From Streptomyces malaysiensis subsp. samsunensis (GTDB taxonomy: Bacteria > Actinomycetota > Actinomycetes > Streptomycetales > Streptomycetaceae), in NCBI RefSeq assembly GCF_024519315.1, contig NZ_JANIIC010000007.1, positions 124,001-188,000 of the forward strand: DNA of 64,000 bases, read 5' to 3'. Positions within the stretch are counted from its first letter, which is position 1, and each line of letters opens with the position of its first letter. Under the pieces are notes generated by a model. The model worked only from the letters and a program-made list of their open reading frames with translations. It was not told the DNA's origin and made no database searches. Position numbers and translations under genes: made by a program. Below, in pieces: positions 34,915 through 47,356 of this stretch.

Positions 34915-35031
34915 TCCCTCAAACCGGTCAAGCCCCTTCGAGCTCCCCTGGCCCTCAAGCCCTCCAGCCCTCAAGCTCCCCCAGCCCTCAAGCTCCTCAA
35001 GCCGCTCAAGCTCCGCTCCCCAAGCCCCTCA
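34915..35031. repeat. Short CCCTCAAGC-type repeats
   Basis: Variants of CCCTCAAGCTCC and CAAGCCCCT recur about ten times between the convergent GNAT and DUF4240 genes. No clear hairpin is present. Confidence 0.65.
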
Positions 35032-35550
35032 GACCCTGAAGCGCTCCCACAGCCGGGGATACCGCTCCGCCAGCACCGCCTCGCTCTCGAAGTCGAGGGG
35101 CTCCCCGATCGGTTCCCGGGGTGCGGGGGCGAGTTCCAGGTCCGGCAGGGGCGCGCCGGTCAGCCGCTCGTACGCCTCGTCCGCCGCGTACCCCAGATCC
35201 TCGCAGTCGCCGTCCACCTGGTCGTCGAAGTCCTCGAGCAGATCGGCGAGCGCGTCCGGATCGAGCAGCGCGCCCTCGAAGATCCCCCGGCCCTGGCCGA
35301 TCAGCCAGTAGCGGAACGCCTCGAAGGCGTCATCGCTGACCCCGCCCAGCAGCACCCAGGCGGCGCCCCACACATCCCAGCGGTACGCCCGGTTGGAGCG
35401 GGCCTCGAAGTGCCGGGCGAAGTCCAGCACGGCGTCGGGGTCCAGCTGTGACAGCCGTTCGACGAGCAGGTCGGACTGGTCCTCGGGGTCGCCGTCCGCC
35501 GCCTCCCGAGCGCTGTCGACCAGCCCCCAGAACTCCGTCTCGTCCATCAT
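35029..35550 (-). CDS. DUF4240 family protein
   Basis: 173 residues. The N-terminus MMDETEFWGLVDSAREAADGDPEDQSDLLVERLSQLDPDAVLDFARHFE and the core YRWDVWGAAWVLLGGVSDDAFEAFRYWLIGQGRGIFEGAL are typical of DUF4240, acidic cytoplasmic proteins of unknown role in actinobacteria. The tail RYPRLWERFRV is intact. Starts at 35553 (GTG), 35550 and 35547 (ATG) are all possible. It is divergent from the SDR gene, with a 20-base palindrome between. Confidence 0.88.
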   Translation of the reverse strand: MMDETEFWGLVDSAREAADGDPEDQSDLLVERLSQLDPDAVLDFARHFEARSNRAYRWDVWGAAWVLLGGVSDDAFEAFRYWLIGQGRGIFEGALLDPDALADLLEDFDDQVDGDCEDLGYAADEAYERLTGAPLPDLELAPAPREPIGEPLDFESEAVLAERYPRLWERFRV

Positions 35551-35651
35551 CACGGGACCAGGATCGGCCCTCCCGCGCACCCCCGCACGCGGAGGGGGCC
35601 GGATGCGGCCGCCTCGGGATACCGGACAGAAGGTGTCGGGTTTTGCTGCGA

Positions 35652-35671
35652 GGGTCGACCGTGGTCGACCC
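35652..35671. promoter_or_regulatory. Perfect palindrome between DUF4240 and SDR genes
   Basis: GGGTCGACCGTGGTCGACCC has perfect 9-base arms around GT. It lies in the divergent promoter region and could be an operator for either gene. Confidence 0.5.
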
Positions 35672-35737
35672 GACTCGAGCCGGGTCGGCCATGTCATCCA
35701 CACCGGTTTCCACACCGGGACGCACACGAGAGGACGT

Positions 35738-36664
35738 ATGGACGTGAGCACACAGGGCGCGCTGGCGGGCCGGGTCGCGCTCGTCGCGGGGGCGACGCGC
35801 GGCGCGGGCCGGGCGATGGCCGTCGAGCTGGGAGCCGCCGGGGCCACCGTCTACGCGACGGGGCGCACTACACGCGAGCAGGTCAGCGAGGTCGGGCGGC
35901 CGACGGAGACCATCGAGGAGACGGCCGAGCTGATCACGGCCGCGGGCGGCACGGGCATCGCGGTGCCGACCGACCATCTGGAGCCCGAGCGGGTCCGGGC
36001 TCTGGTGGAGCGGATCGACCGGGAGCAGGGCCGGCTGGACGTCCTGGTCAATGACGTCTGGGGCGGTGAGGCGCTGATCGAGTTCGGCAAGAAGACCTGG
36101 GAGACGGATCTGACGGGCGGGCTGCGGATGCTCCGGCTCGGCGTCGAGACCCACCTCATCACCAGCTACTACGCGCTGCCGCTGCTGATCCGGCACCCGG
36201 GCGGTCTGGTGGTCGAGGTGACCGACGGCAACGAGGAGTTCAACAAGACCTACCGCGAGAACCTCTTCTTCGACCTCACCAAGAACGCCCCGATCCGCAC
36301 GGCCTTCGGGCTCGCGGAGGAGCTCGCGGAGTTCGACGGTACGGCGGTGAGCATCTCGCCGGGCTTCCTGCGCTCGGAGCAGATGCTGGACCACTTCGGG
36401 GTGCGGGAGGAGAACTGGCGGGACGCGGTGGAGAAGGAGCCGCACTTCGCGATCGCCGAGTCGCCGTACTTCGTCGGGCGGGCCGTCGCCGCGCTCGCCG
36501 CCGACCCGGACCGGGCGCGGTGGAACGGGAAGTCCGTCTTCAGCGGGGATCTGGCCAAGGTCTACGGCTTCACCGATCTGGACGGCTCGCGGCCGGATGT
36601 CCTCGGCTACTTCCAGGACGTCGTCTTCGGCGGCAAGGAGGGCACGGCCGCCGACTACCGCTGA
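35738..36664 (+). CDS. Short-chain dehydrogenase/reductase
   Basis: 308 residues. The cofactor motif is VALVAGATRGAGRAMAVELGAAGATVYATGRT near residue 15. The usual Tyr-x-x-x-Lys active site is not obvious: around residue 180 the sequence reads NEEFNKTYRENLFFDLTKNAPIRTAFGLAEEL, so the catalytic residues would be Tyr and Lys of YRENLFFDLTK with wider spacing, as in a subgroup of atypical SDRs. The ATG at 35738 follows GAGAGGAC. Substrate unknown. Confidence 0.85.
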   Translation: MDVSTQGALAGRVALVAGATRGAGRAMAVELGAAGATVYATGRTTREQVSEVGRPTETIEETAELITAAGGTGIAVPTDHLEPERVRALVERIDREQGRLDVLVNDVWGGEALIEFGKKTWETDLTGGLRMLRLGVETHLITSYYALPLLIRHPGGLVVEVTDGNEEFNKTYRENLFFDLTKNAPIRTAFGLAEELAEFDGTAVSISPGFLRSEQMLDHFGVREENWRDAVEKEPHFAIAESPYFVGRAVAALAADPDRARWNGKSVFSGDLAKVYGFTDLDGSRPDVLGYFQDVVFGGKEGTAADYR

Positions 36665-36735
36665 GCGCTCCGCCGGAAGCGCGGCCGAGCTGCCGTCGGC
36701 CGGCCGCGGCGCGGCGCTGTCGTGGCCGGCCGGTC

Positions 36736-36792
36736 CCACGCGGCGGAGCCGCATATCGCCACAGCCGCGGCGGAGCCGCATATCGACACCGC
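36736..36792. repeat. Two copies of a dispersed repeat (GCGGAGCCGCATATCG)
   Basis: CGCGGCGGAGCCGCATATCG occurs at about 36739-36758 and again at 36767-36786, 30 bases apart. The inverse form (CGATATGCGGCTCCGCCGCG) recurs at 38042, 38405 and 62642. This is a dispersed non-coding repeat containing the small palindrome GCGGCTCCGC. Confidence 0.8.
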
Positions 36793-36857
36793 CCCGCGCC
36801 CCTTCGGGGGCCTTGCGAACCGCGGCCGACCTCCGCCGATGCGCTGAAGCTCCGCGG

Positions 36858-37823
36858 TCACTCGTAGAGCCGCGCCGTGCGGCGAGCCGCGTCGGCGAAG
36901 AGTTCGCGCAGCTCCGGCGGCCCCAGCACCTCCGCCTCCGGGCCCAGCCCGAGCAGCTGGGCGAGGGCGACCTCGTACGACTCGACGGGCAGGGTGACGG
37001 TGATCCGCCCCTGCCCGTCGGGCTCCCCGGCCGCGCGTACCGCCTCCTCGGCCGCCGCCCGGTCCGTGACATGCGGCAGCCACCGGGCACCGGCCGGGGT
37101 CAGCCGTACGACGGCCTGTTCGCGCAGGATCGAGCGGGCGAACTGATCGGCCCGCTCCTCCCAGAAGGCGGGCAGCTCGAAGTCCTCGGCCCGGGTGAAG
37201 CGGGCGCCGGACGGTTCGACGGCGGCGAAGCGGTCCACCCGGTAGACCCGGAAGCCGCCCTCCGCACGCGCCGCGAGGTACCAGACGCCCGCCTTGAGCA
37301 CGAGCCCGTACGGTTCGAGCTCGCGCCGGACCTCCGCGTCCCGGCGCCGGTAGCGGACGGTGATCCGCAGATCGTCCCAGACCGCGTCGGCGATGCTCGG
37401 CAGCAGCTCCGGCGTCTCCGGCTCCCGCCACCAGCCCGGGGCGTCGAGATGGAACCGCTGCGCCACCGTATGGGAGGCGTCCCGCAGCTCCGGGAGCAGC
37501 GCGGCGGACACCTTCAGCCGGGCGGCGGAGGCCGCGTCCGCGAGCCCCATCTCGCGCAGCGCGGAGGGGACACCGGACAGGAACAGCGCCTCGGCCTCGG
37601 TCCGCCCCAGGCCGGTCAGCCGGGTGCGGTAGCCGCCGATGAGCCGGTAGCCCCCGGCCCGGCCCCGGTCCGCGTAGACCGGGATGCCCGCCTCGGAGAG
37701 CGCGGCGGCGTCCCGGGTCACGGTGCGCTCGGAGACCTCCAGCTCCCGCGCCAGCTCGGCCCCCGTGATCGAGGGCCGGGCCTGGAGCAGAAGCACCATC
37801 TTGATGAGCCGGGCAGCACGCAC
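36858..37823 (-). CDS. WYL-domain transcriptional regulator
   Basis: 321 residues. The N-terminal HTH_11 winged helix (RLIKMVLLLQARPSITGAELARELEVSERTVTRDAAALSEAGIPVYADRGRAGGYRL) is followed by a WYL domain (LEPYGLVLKAGVWYLAARAEGGFRVYRVDRFAAVEPSGARF) and a C-terminal WCX extension. The GTG at 37823 opens VRAARLIKM, the usual N-terminus. Members sense ligands through the WYL domain and act as repressors or activators. Target unknown. Confidence 0.92.
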   Translation of the reverse strand: MRAARLIKMVLLLQARPSITGAELARELEVSERTVTRDAAALSEAGIPVYADRGRAGGYRLIGGYRTRLTGLGRTEAEALFLSGVPSALREMGLADAASAARLKVSAALLPELRDASHTVAQRFHLDAPGWWREPETPELLPSIADAVWDDLRITVRYRRRDAEVRRELEPYGLVLKAGVWYLAARAEGGFRVYRVDRFAAVEPSGARFTRAEDFELPAFWEERADQFARSILREQAVVRLTPAGARWLPHVTDRAAAEEAVRAAGEPDGQGRITVTLPVESYEVALAQLLGLGPEAEVLGPPELRELFADAARRTARLYE

Positions 37824-38528
37824 GGCCCCATGATGCCGTGCCCGCTCGGCGGGCGGCGGACCAAGGCGGGCTCGCGGCCGTGGCGCGCCCGGCCGCTCCG
37901 AGGGCGGGGCCCCGGCCTTGCACGGCCCGTCGGCCGGATGCCGCCCGGGAGCGGCGGCCCGCAGGCGGCCCGGAGGCGGGGCGGGCTATGGGGTGTCCGG
38001 CGGGTCTTCCCCTACCCGCTACCCGCCCCTTCCCGCGGTGTCGATATGCGGCTCCGCCGCGTGGCAGGGGCACCGCCCCTGGACCCCGCTCCTCGAACTC
38101 CCCCGGCTACCGCTGGGAGGTGCCCCCTGGAGGGGCTGGATTGCCGGCTGACCGGGCGGGCGTCCGCGCACGTCCGGGTCGTCCGGCCGGGGTCGGGGGG
38201 AGCTCCCGGGTTCGCTCCGCCCCTGGACCCCGGGGGTGGACGAGCCGACCGTCGTCGCCGCGAACGCCTGCACCGGTGGATTGATCGCGGTCGGCACATG
38301 GGCGCGACGGATGGCGAGGCGGACACCCGCGCACAACTCGGGTCGTCCGGCCGGGGTCTGGGGCGGAGCCCCAGTTGTGGGAAGGGGCGGGGCGGGGGAA
38401 GCACCGATATGCGGCTCCGCCGCGTGGCCCGCCGCAGGCGTCACCGGGCCCCGGAAACCGGGGCGACGTCCGAGCGCGCACCGGGGGCCGGGCCGCCGCC
38501 CGGCCTCCGGCGCGCTCGCGCCGCGCCG
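37824..38528. repeat. Gene-free repeat-rich spacer before aceE
   Basis: No credible coding frame is present in these 705 bases. They contain two copies of the dispersed CGATATGCGGCTCCGCCGCG repeat (38042 and 38405), a mini-palindrome CTCCCCCGGCTACCGCTGGG at 38102-38121 of the type also found inside aceE, and a direct repeat GGGTCGTCCGGCCGGGGTC at 38176 and 38340. Confidence 0.75.
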
Positions 38529-41231
<2,703 letters not shown>

Positions 41232-41247
41232 GAGGCGACTGTAAGTC

Positions 41248-41264
41248 TGATCGATGATCGATCA
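41248..41264. promoter_or_regulatory. Candidate GntR operator of aceE
   Basis: TGATCGATGATCGATCA is a perfect 17-base palindrome around a central base, 16 bases upstream of the aceE ATG. The symmetric GAT...ATC form matches FadR/PdhR-type GntR operators. The gntR gene lies immediately upstream. Confidence 0.75.
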
Positions 41265-41322
41265 AAGCTCTCCTGGGGAAAAAGTGCTCCGTAAGCCGAA
41301 ATTGGCATTCCGTGCCGCGAAA

Positions 41323-41946
41323 CTAGGCACGCGGTGCACAGCCGAGGACATGCTCCTTGACCAGTTCGCCCACCCTCGGATCCCGCCGCCTGAAGGCGTC
41401 CACCACCGCCTGGTGCTCCTCGGCGTACGACTCCTGGACGGTGCCCAGCCAGCGGATCGACAGCGTCGTCCAGATCTCGATGCCCAGCGACTCCCAGGTG
41501 TGCAGCAGCACGCTGTTGCCCGACGCCCGCACCAGCTCGCGGTGGAACGCCACGGTGTGCCGGACCTGCGCCTCCCCGTCGGCCTTGCGGTCGGCCTCGT
41601 ACAGCGCCCGCACCTCGGGCTCCAGCCGGGAGGTGTCCTCGGCCAGCACGGGCGCCGCCAGCTCCGCCGCGATCTGCTCGAGCCCGGCCCGTACCGGATA
41701 GATCTCCTCGAGGTCGGCGGCGGTCAGATTGCGCACCCGGACGCCCTTGTTGGGCGCCGATTCGATCAGCCGCAGCGACTCCAGCTCCCGCAGCGCCTCC
41801 CGTACGGGCGTCTGGCTGACCTCCAGCTCCGTGGCGATCCTGCGCTCCACGATCCGCTCGCCCGGCTTCCAGCGGCCGCTGACGATGCCCTCCACGATGT
41901 GTTCGCGGATCTGCTCGCGCAACGAGTGGACGACGGGCGGGGCCAT
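41323..41946 (-). CDS. GntR-family regulator (FCD subfamily), probable aceE regulator
   Basis: 207 residues. Winged helix at residues 8-75 (LREQIREHIVEGIVSGRWKPGERIVERRIATELEVSQTPVREALRELESLRLIESAPNKGVRV) followed by an FCD domain (DLEEIYPVRAGLEQIAAELAAP; HTVAFHRELVRASGN; EEHQAVVDAFRRRD). The ATG at 41946 follows AAGGAG. It is 91 bases upstream of aceE on the same strand with a 17-base palindrome between, so control of pyruvate dehydrogenase is the likely role, comparable to PdhR in E. coli though not orthologous by any test done here. Confidence 0.92.
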   Translation of the reverse strand: MAPPVVHSLREQIREHIVEGIVSGRWKPGERIVERRIATELEVSQTPVREALRELESLRLIESAPNKGVRVRNLTAADLEEIYPVRAGLEQIAAELAAPVLAEDTSRLEPEVRALYEADRKADGEAQVRHTVAFHRELVRASGNSVLLHTWESLGIEIWTTLSIRWLGTVQESYAEEHQAVVDAFRRRDPRVGELVKEHVLGCAPRA

Positions 41947-42009
41947 GGGGAGCTCCTTAGAACCAGCGGTGAACAGCTGCCATTATCCCGGTACCGGGGT
42001 AAAGAAAAC

Positions 42010-42044
42010 CGCGCCCCGCACGGACTTCCCGTGCGGGGCGCGGC
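42010..42044. terminator. Strong hairpin between gntR and the E2 gene
   Basis: CCGCGCCCCGCACGG pairs perfectly with CCGTGCGGGGCGCGG around a 5-base loop, 16 bases beyond the E2 stop codon. It should terminate the lpd-E2 transcript. Confidence 0.9.
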
Positions 42045-42059
42045 AGTGCCTCGTAAGGC

Positions 42060-43817
42060 TCAGAGACCGAGGTCCACCTCGAACTCGCCGGCCTCCAGGA
42101 TCTCCTTGACGGCCGTCAGGTAGCGGGCCGCGTCGGCACCGTCCACCAGGCGGTGGTCGTAGGAGAGCGCCACGTACGTCATGTCGCGCACCGCGATGGT
42201 CTCGCCCAGCTCCGGGTGGTTGATCACCACCGGGCGCTTGACGGTCGCGCCGATGCCCAGGATGGCGACCTGGTTCGGCGGCACGATGATCGTGTCGAAC
42301 AGCGCACCGCGCGAACCGGTGTTGCTGATCGTGAAGGTGGCGCCGGACACCTCATCCGGGGTGATCTTGTTGGAGCGGACCTTGCCCGCCAGCTCCGCCG
42401 TCTTCTTGGCCAGACCGGCGATGTTGAGGTCGCCCGCGTTCTTGATGACCGGGGTCATCAGGCCCTTCTCGGCGTCCACCGCGATACCGACGTTCTCCAC
42501 GTCGAAGTACGTGATGGTGTTGTCGTCCTCGTTGATCCGGGCGTTGATGGCCGGGTGGGCCTTCAGCGCCTGGACGGCGGCCTTCACGAAGAACGGCATC
42601 GGCGAGAGCTTGACGCCCTCACGCTGCGCGAACGACTCCTTGGCCTGGGCGCGCAGCCGCATGACCCGGGTGACGTCCACCTCGATCACGCTGGTCAGCT
42701 GGGCCTGGCTGTGCAGGGCCTTCATCATGTTGTCGCCGATGACCTTGCGCATCCGCGGCATCTTGATGGTCTGGCCGCGCAGCGGGGACACCGCCTGCGG
42801 GGCGGCCGCCTTCGGCGCGGCGGCGGCCGGGGCCTGGGCCTGGGCGGCGGCCTTGGCGGCCTCCGCCGCGGCGATGACGTCCTGCTTGCGGATGCGGCCG
42901 CCGACGCCGGTGCCCTTGACGGTGGACAGGTCCACGTTGTTCTCGGCGGCCAGCTTGCGCACCAGCGGGGTGACGTAGGCGCCCTCGGCCTCGGGGGCCG
43001 TGGGTGCCGGGATCGTGGGTGCCGCGGCCGGAGCCGGGGCGGGCGCCGGAACGGCCGGGGCCGGCTCGGGGGCGACCGGCGCCGGGGTGACGGCCTGCGG
43101 CGCGGGGGCGCTCGGGGCCTGCGGAGCCGGGGCGGGCGCCGGGGCCTCCTGGACCGGCTCGGGAGCCGGAGCCGGAGCGGCCGGGGCGGGCGCGGCGGCC
43201 GGAGCGGCACCGGCCACGCCGATCACGGCCAGCTTGGCGCCGACCTCGGCGGTCTCGTCCTCGCCGACCAGGATCTCCAGCAGGGTGCCCGCGGCCGGGG
43301 CCGGGATCTCGGTGTCGACCTTGTCGGTGGAGACCTCGAGCAGCGGCTCATCGGCCTCGACGGACTCGCCGACCTCCTTGAGCCAGCGGGTCACGGTGCC
43401 CTCGGTCACCGACTCGCCCAGCGCGGGCAGGACCACATCGGTGCCCTCGGCGCCACCGGCCGGAGCGGCGGCGGCAGGGGCGGGGGCGGGAGCCTCGGCG
43501 ACGGGCGCCGGGGCGGGCTCGGGCTGGGCCGCCGGAGCGGGCTCGGCCGCGGGGGCGGGGGCAGCGGCCGGGGCCGCGCCGCCGTCGTCGATGACGGCCA
43601 GCTCGGCGCCGACCTCGACCGTCTCGTCCTCGGCCACCTTGATGGACGTCAGCACACCGGCCGAGGGGGCCGGGATCTCGGTGTCGACCTTGTCGGTCGA
43701 TACCTCGAGCAGGGGCTCATCGGCCTCGACGCGTTCACCTTCGGCCTTGAGCCAGCGGGTGACGGTGCCCTCGGTCACGCTCTCGCCGAGCGCCGGCAGG
43801 GTTACGGAAACCGCCAT
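42060..43817 (-). CDS. sucB: 2-oxoacid dehydrogenase E2 (dihydrolipoamide acyltransferase) with two lipoyl domains
   Basis: 585 residues. Two lipoyl domains carry [12 protein letters not shown] with the lipoylated Lys at about 43 and 166. They are joined by Ala/Pro-rich linkers to an E3-binding domain ([34 protein letters not shown]) and a catalytic core with the HxxxDG motif in [17 protein letters not shown]. Labelled succinyltransferase in actinobacteria, but in this phylum one E2 can serve both pyruvate and 2-oxoglutarate complexes, and its place between lpd and aceE fits that. lpd ends 52 bases upstream, so the two form an operon. AAGGAG lies 12 bases before the ATG. Confidence 0.94.
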   Translation of the reverse strand: MAVSVTLPALGESVTEGTVTRWLKAEGERVEADEPLLEVSTDKVDTEIPAPSAGVLTSIKVAEDETVEVGAELAVIDDGGAAPAAAPAPAAEPAPAAQPEPAPAPVAEAPAPAPAAAAPAGGAEGTDVVLPALGESVTEGTVTRWLKEVGESVEADEPLLEVSTDKVDTEIPAPAAGTLLEILVGEDETAEVGAKLAVIGVAGAAPAAAPAPAAPAPAPEPVQEAPAPAPAPQAPSAPAPQAVTPAPVAPEPAPAVPAPAPAPAAAPTIPAPTAPEAEGAYVTPLVRKLAAENNVDLSTVKGTGVGGRIRKQDVIAAAEAAKAAAQAQAPAAAAPKAAAPQAVSPLRGQTIKMPRMRKVIGDNMMKALHSQAQLTSVIEVDVTRVMRLRAQAKESFAQREGVKLSPMPFFVKAAVQALKAHPAINARINEDDNTITYFDVENVGIAVDAEKGLMTPVIKNAGDLNIAGLAKKTAELAGKVRSNKITPDEVSGATFTISNTGSRGALFDTIIVPPNQVAILGIGATVKRPVVINHPELGETIAVRDMTYVALSYDHRLVDGADAARYLTAVKEILEAGEFEVDLGL

Positions 43818-43869
43818 GGTGTTCGGTTGCTCCTTAACGATCTTTGCGGATGGTTCGCGCTCGGGATGA

Positions 43870-45258
43870 TCAGTCGTGGGAGTGCAGCGGCTTGCCGGCC
43901 AGGGCCAGGTGGGCCTCGCCGAGCGCCTCGTTCTGGGTCGGGTGGGCGTGGACGAGCTGCGCGACCTCGGCCGGCAGCGCCTCCCAGTTGTAGATCAGCT
44001 GAGCTTCGCCGACCTGCTCGCCCATCCGGTCACCGACCATGTGGACGCCGACGACGGCACCGTCCCGTACCTGCACGAGCTTGATCTCGCCCGCGGTCTT
44101 GAGGATCTTGCTCTTGCCGTTGCCCGCGAGGTTGTACTTCAGGGCGACGACCTTGTCCGCGCCGTACAGCTCCTTGGCCTTGGCCTCGGTGATGCCGACG
44201 GAGGCGACCTCGGGGTGGCAGTAGGTCACCCGCGGCACACCGTCGTAGTCGATCGGCACCGGGTTCTGACCGGCCAGCCGCTCCGCCACCAGCATGCCCT
44301 CGGCGAAGCCGACGTGGGCCAGCTGGAGGGTGGGGACCAGGTCGCCCACGGCGGAGATGGTCGGAACGTTGGTCCGCATGTACTCGTCGACGAGGACATA
44401 CCCGCGGTCCATGGCGACCCCGGCCTCCTCGTAGCCCAGGCCCTGCGAGACCGGGCCCCGGCCGACGGCCACCAGCAGCAGCTCGGCCTCGAAGGTCTTG
44501 CCGTTCTCCAGCGAGACCTTGACGCCGTCGGCGGTGTACTCGACACCGGAGAAGCGGGAGCCGAGGGAGAAGTTGATGCCGCGCTTGCGGAAGGCGCGCT
44601 CCAGCAGCTTGGAGCTGTTCTCGTCCTCGACCGGGACGAGGTGGGGAAGCGCCTCGACGATGGTGATGTCGGCCCCGAAGGACTTCCACGCGGAGGCGAA
44701 CTCGACGCCGATGACGCCGCCGCCCAGCACGACCGCGGACTTCGGCACGCGGTCCAGCACCAGGGCGTGGTCGGAGGAGATGACGCGGTTGCCGTCGATC
44801 TCCAGGCCGGGGAGGGACTTGGGCACCGAACCGGTGGCCAGCAGGATGTGGCGGCCGGTGTAGCGCTCGCCGTTCACATCGACCGAGGTCGGGGAGGACA
44901 GCCGGCCCTCGCCCGTCACATAGGTGACCTTACGGGAGGCGATCAGCCCCTGGAGACCCTTGTACAGGCCCGAGACCACGCCGTCCTTGTACTTGTGCAC
45001 ACCCTCGATGTCGATGCCCTCGAAGGTGGTCTTCACGCCGAATTCCGAGCCCTCACGGGCCTGGTCGGCGAGCTCACCCGCGTGCAGCAGCGCCTTGGTG
45101 GGGATGCAGCCGCGGTGCAGACAGGTGCCGCCCAGCTTGTCCTTCTCGATCAGGGCGACGTCCAGACCCAGCTGCGCCGCGCGCAGGGCAGCGGCGTAAC
45201 CGCCGCTACCGCCTCCGAGGATCACTAGGTCGAAAACGGTGCTGGCGTCGTTCGCCAC
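43870..45258 (-). CDS. lpd: Dihydrolipoamide dehydrogenase (E3)
   Basis: 462 residues. FAD motif [23 protein letters not shown] at the N-terminus, redox-active disulfide at about Cys46/Cys51 ([16 protein letters not shown]), NAD motif [22 protein letters not shown], and the C-terminal dimer interface with the catalytic His ([20 protein letters not shown]). It reoxidises the E2 dihydrolipoyl groups. The GTG at 45258 follows GGAGGACGTGAC. It is the first gene of an operon with the E2 gene. Confidence 0.96.
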   Translation of the reverse strand: MANDASTVFDLVILGGGSGGYAAALRAAQLGLDVALIEKDKLGGTCLHRGCIPTKALLHAGELADQAREGSEFGVKTTFEGIDIEGVHKYKDGVVSGLYKGLQGLIASRKVTYVTGEGRLSSPTSVDVNGERYTGRHILLATGSVPKSLPGLEIDGNRVISSDHALVLDRVPKSAVVLGGGVIGVEFASAWKSFGADITIVEALPHLVPVEDENSSKLLERAFRKRGINFSLGSRFSGVEYTADGVKVSLENGKTFEAELLLVAVGRGPVSQGLGYEEAGVAMDRGYVLVDEYMRTNVPTISAVGDLVPTLQLAHVGFAEGMLVAERLAGQNPVPIDYDGVPRVTYCHPEVASVGITEAKAKELYGADKVVALKYNLAGNGKSKILKTAGEIKLVQVRDGAVVGVHMVGDRMGEQVGEAQLIYNWEALPAEVAQLVHAHPTQNEALGEAHLALAGKPLHSHD

Positions 45259-45477
45259 GTCACGTCCTCCATGCATGGTGCGCCGGGACCGGCCTTCGGT
45301 CAGCCGGGCGGCGGCGTGTGTTCGGCCGCTTCTTGCGTCGGCCCTGGTGTCGGGGGCCCTGTCCTGCCGGGACAACATCTTCGCACTTGTTGGGAGGAGG
45401 CGGGACGCGGGGCCGCTGTGTGAGAAATCTCCACAGCCCAGTTCAGGGGTTACTCCTGCGTATCCGGAACGCGAAGC

Positions 45478-45510
45478 CCCGTCGATTTCGTTGAGGGCGA
45501 AATCGACGGG
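45478..45510. terminator. Hairpin downstream of pepA
   Basis: CCCGTCGATTTCG pairs perfectly with CGAAATCGACGGG around a 7-base loop, about 100 bases after the pepA stop and before the lpd start. Nothing else is evident in the 351-base spacer 45259-45609 apart from the presumed lpd promoter. Confidence 0.8.
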
Positions 45511-45609
45511 ACTTTCGGCCTATGGCCCACCGGGTCGGTGGCGGGTCCGTGGCGGGGCCGGGCGGTCGCGATGCGTTGCCGCGCCGCGCCGCTGTGTTCC
45601 GGCCCCGGC

Positions 45610-47154
45610 TCAGCCGAGACCGCCGTCGGCGGCGCGCTCGGCCAGCCGCACCAGGGTGCGGACCGCGGCGCCCGTACCGCCCTTGGGGGTGTAGCCGAAC
45701 GGGCCGGACTCGTTGAAGGCCGGGCCCGCGATGTCCAGGTGGCCCCAGGTGATCCCGTCCGCCACGAACTCCTTCAAGAAGATGCCGGCCACCAGACCGC
45801 CACCCATGCGCTCACCCATGTTCGCCAGATCGGCGACCGGGGAGTCGATGCCCTTGCGAAGGTGCGAAGGCAGCGGCATCGGCCAGGACTGCTCACCGGC
45901 CTCCTCCGCGATCTCGTGGAGCGTGCCGCGGAACGCCTCGTCGTTCGTCATGATCCCGAACGTGCGGTTGCCCAGCGCGAGGACCATCGCACCGGTCAGC
46001 GTCGCCACGTCCACGATCGCGTCCGGCTTCTCCTCACCGGCGCGGGTGATCGCGTCGGCGAGCACCAGCCGGCCCTCGGCGTCGGTGTTCAGCACCTCGA
46101 CGGTCTTGCCGCCGTACATCGACAGCACATCGCCGGGGCGGGTGGCCGAACCCGAGGGCATGTTCTCGGCCAGCGCCAGCCAGCCCGTCAGATTGACCCG
46201 CAGACCCAGCTTGGCGGCGGCGACCACGGTGGCGAACACGGCGGCGGCACCGCTCATGTCGCACTTCATCGTCTCGTTGTGACCGGCCGGCTTGAGGGAG
46301 ATACCGCCCGAGTCGTAGGTGATGCCCTTGCCGACCAGGGCGAGCGTCTTCTCGGCCTTGGGGTGGGTGTACGCGATCCGGACCAGCCGCGGCGGGGCGT
46401 CCGAGCCCTGGCCCACGCCGAGGATGCCGCCGTAACCGCCCTTCGTGAGCGCCTTCTCGTCCAGCACCTCGGTCTTGAGGCCGTGCTCCTTGGCGGCCGC
46501 GACCGCCTCGGCGGCGAAGGCGGCCGGGGTGAGGAGGTTGGACGGGGTGTTGATCAGGTCGCGGGCGCGGTTGATCTCCGCGACGAGGGCGGTGGCGCGC
46601 TCGGTGGCCGCCTTGTACGCCTTGTCGCGCGGTTTGCCGCCGACCAGGGCGACCTCGGCGAGCGGGCCGTTGTCCTTCTTGCCGCCGTTCTTGTCCTTGG
46701 ACTTGGTGTCCTTGGCGTTGCCGTTGGTCTTGTCGTACGTGTACGCCCCGAGCAGCGCGCCCTCGGCCACGGCGGCGGCGCCCGCCGCGTCCTCGACCGG
46801 CAGCGCGAACGCGCCCTTCTTCGAACCGGACAGCGCGCGGGCGGCCACCCCCGCGGCCCGGCGCAGCGTCTCGGCGTCATAGCCGTCGCCCTTGGCCGGG
46901 ACCTCGCCCAGCCCGACCGCCAGCACGACCGGGGCCTTGAGGCCGGACGCGGCGGGCAGCTTGGTCACCTCGCCGTCGGCGCCGGTCGCGCCGAGCGTCT
47001 CCAGAACGGCGGCCAGCTTCCCGCCGAACGCCTTGTCCACGGCCTCGGCGCCGACGGCGACAACGGGGCCCTTGGCCCCCTTCGCCACGCCGACGACGAC
47101 GGCGTCCGCGCGCAGTGCCGCGGCGGACGAGGTGCTGAGAGTCAGAGCAGTCAC
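45610..47154 (-). CDS. pepA: Leucyl aminopeptidase (M17 family)
   Basis: 514 residues. A cytoplasmic hexameric two-metal peptidase that removes N-terminal residues from peptides. Metal and catalytic motifs are complete: LVGKGITYDSGGISLKPAGHNETMKCDMSGAAAV (Lys and Asp ligands), NTDAEGRLVLADAI (catalytic Arg in context) and the M17 N-terminal domain. A Lys/Asn/Asp-rich insert (GNAKDTKSKDKNGGKKDNG, about 150-170) interrupts the N-terminal domain, a surface loop. The GTG at 47154 follows GAGGGACC. It is divergent from cobS. Confidence 0.95.
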   Translation of the reverse strand: MTALTLSTSSAAALRADAVVVGVAKGAKGPVVAVGAEAVDKAFGGKLAAVLETLGATGADGEVTKLPAASGLKAPVVLAVGLGEVPAKGDGYDAETLRRAAGVAARALSGSKKGAFALPVEDAAGAAAVAEGALLGAYTYDKTNGNAKDTKSKDKNGGKKDNGPLAEVALVGGKPRDKAYKAATERATALVAEINRARDLINTPSNLLTPAAFAAEAVAAAKEHGLKTEVLDEKALTKGGYGGILGVGQGSDAPPRLVRIAYTHPKAEKTLALVGKGITYDSGGISLKPAGHNETMKCDMSGAAAVFATVVAAAKLGLRVNLTGWLALAENMPSGSATRPGDVLSMYGGKTVEVLNTDAEGRLVLADAITRAGEEKPDAIVDVATLTGAMVLALGNRTFGIMTNDEAFRGTLHEIAEEAGEQSWPMPLPSHLRKGIDSPVADLANMGERMGGGLVAGIFLKEFVADGITWGHLDIAGPAFNESGPFGYTPKGGTGAAVRTLVRLAERAADGGLG

Positions 47155-47356
47155 AGTGGTCGGGTCCCTCTTCCGATAGTTCGTCGGCCGATATGGGTTG
47201 TAGGCCGCGCCCCTCCGCATCGTATGCCTAGGCCCCTTTTGAGGCTCCGAGCGCCTCCGGGACGCCTTGCCCGCACCCCGGCCACCGCCGGGAGGTACGG
47301 GGTGCTTTTGACCGTGGTCACTCATGAATGGGGGCCGCGGGGTAGCCTTCCGCGCG

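Noticed and set aside
42153..44084. 643-codon Gly/Arg-rich open frame
   Set aside because: It is antisense to the Ala/Pro-rich linkers of the E2 gene; the composition is explained by that.
47160..47356. Possible cobalamin riboswitch before the cob genes
   Set aside because: No B12-box-like sequence or matching leader was seen upstream of cobS, cobT or the CobU fusion gene.
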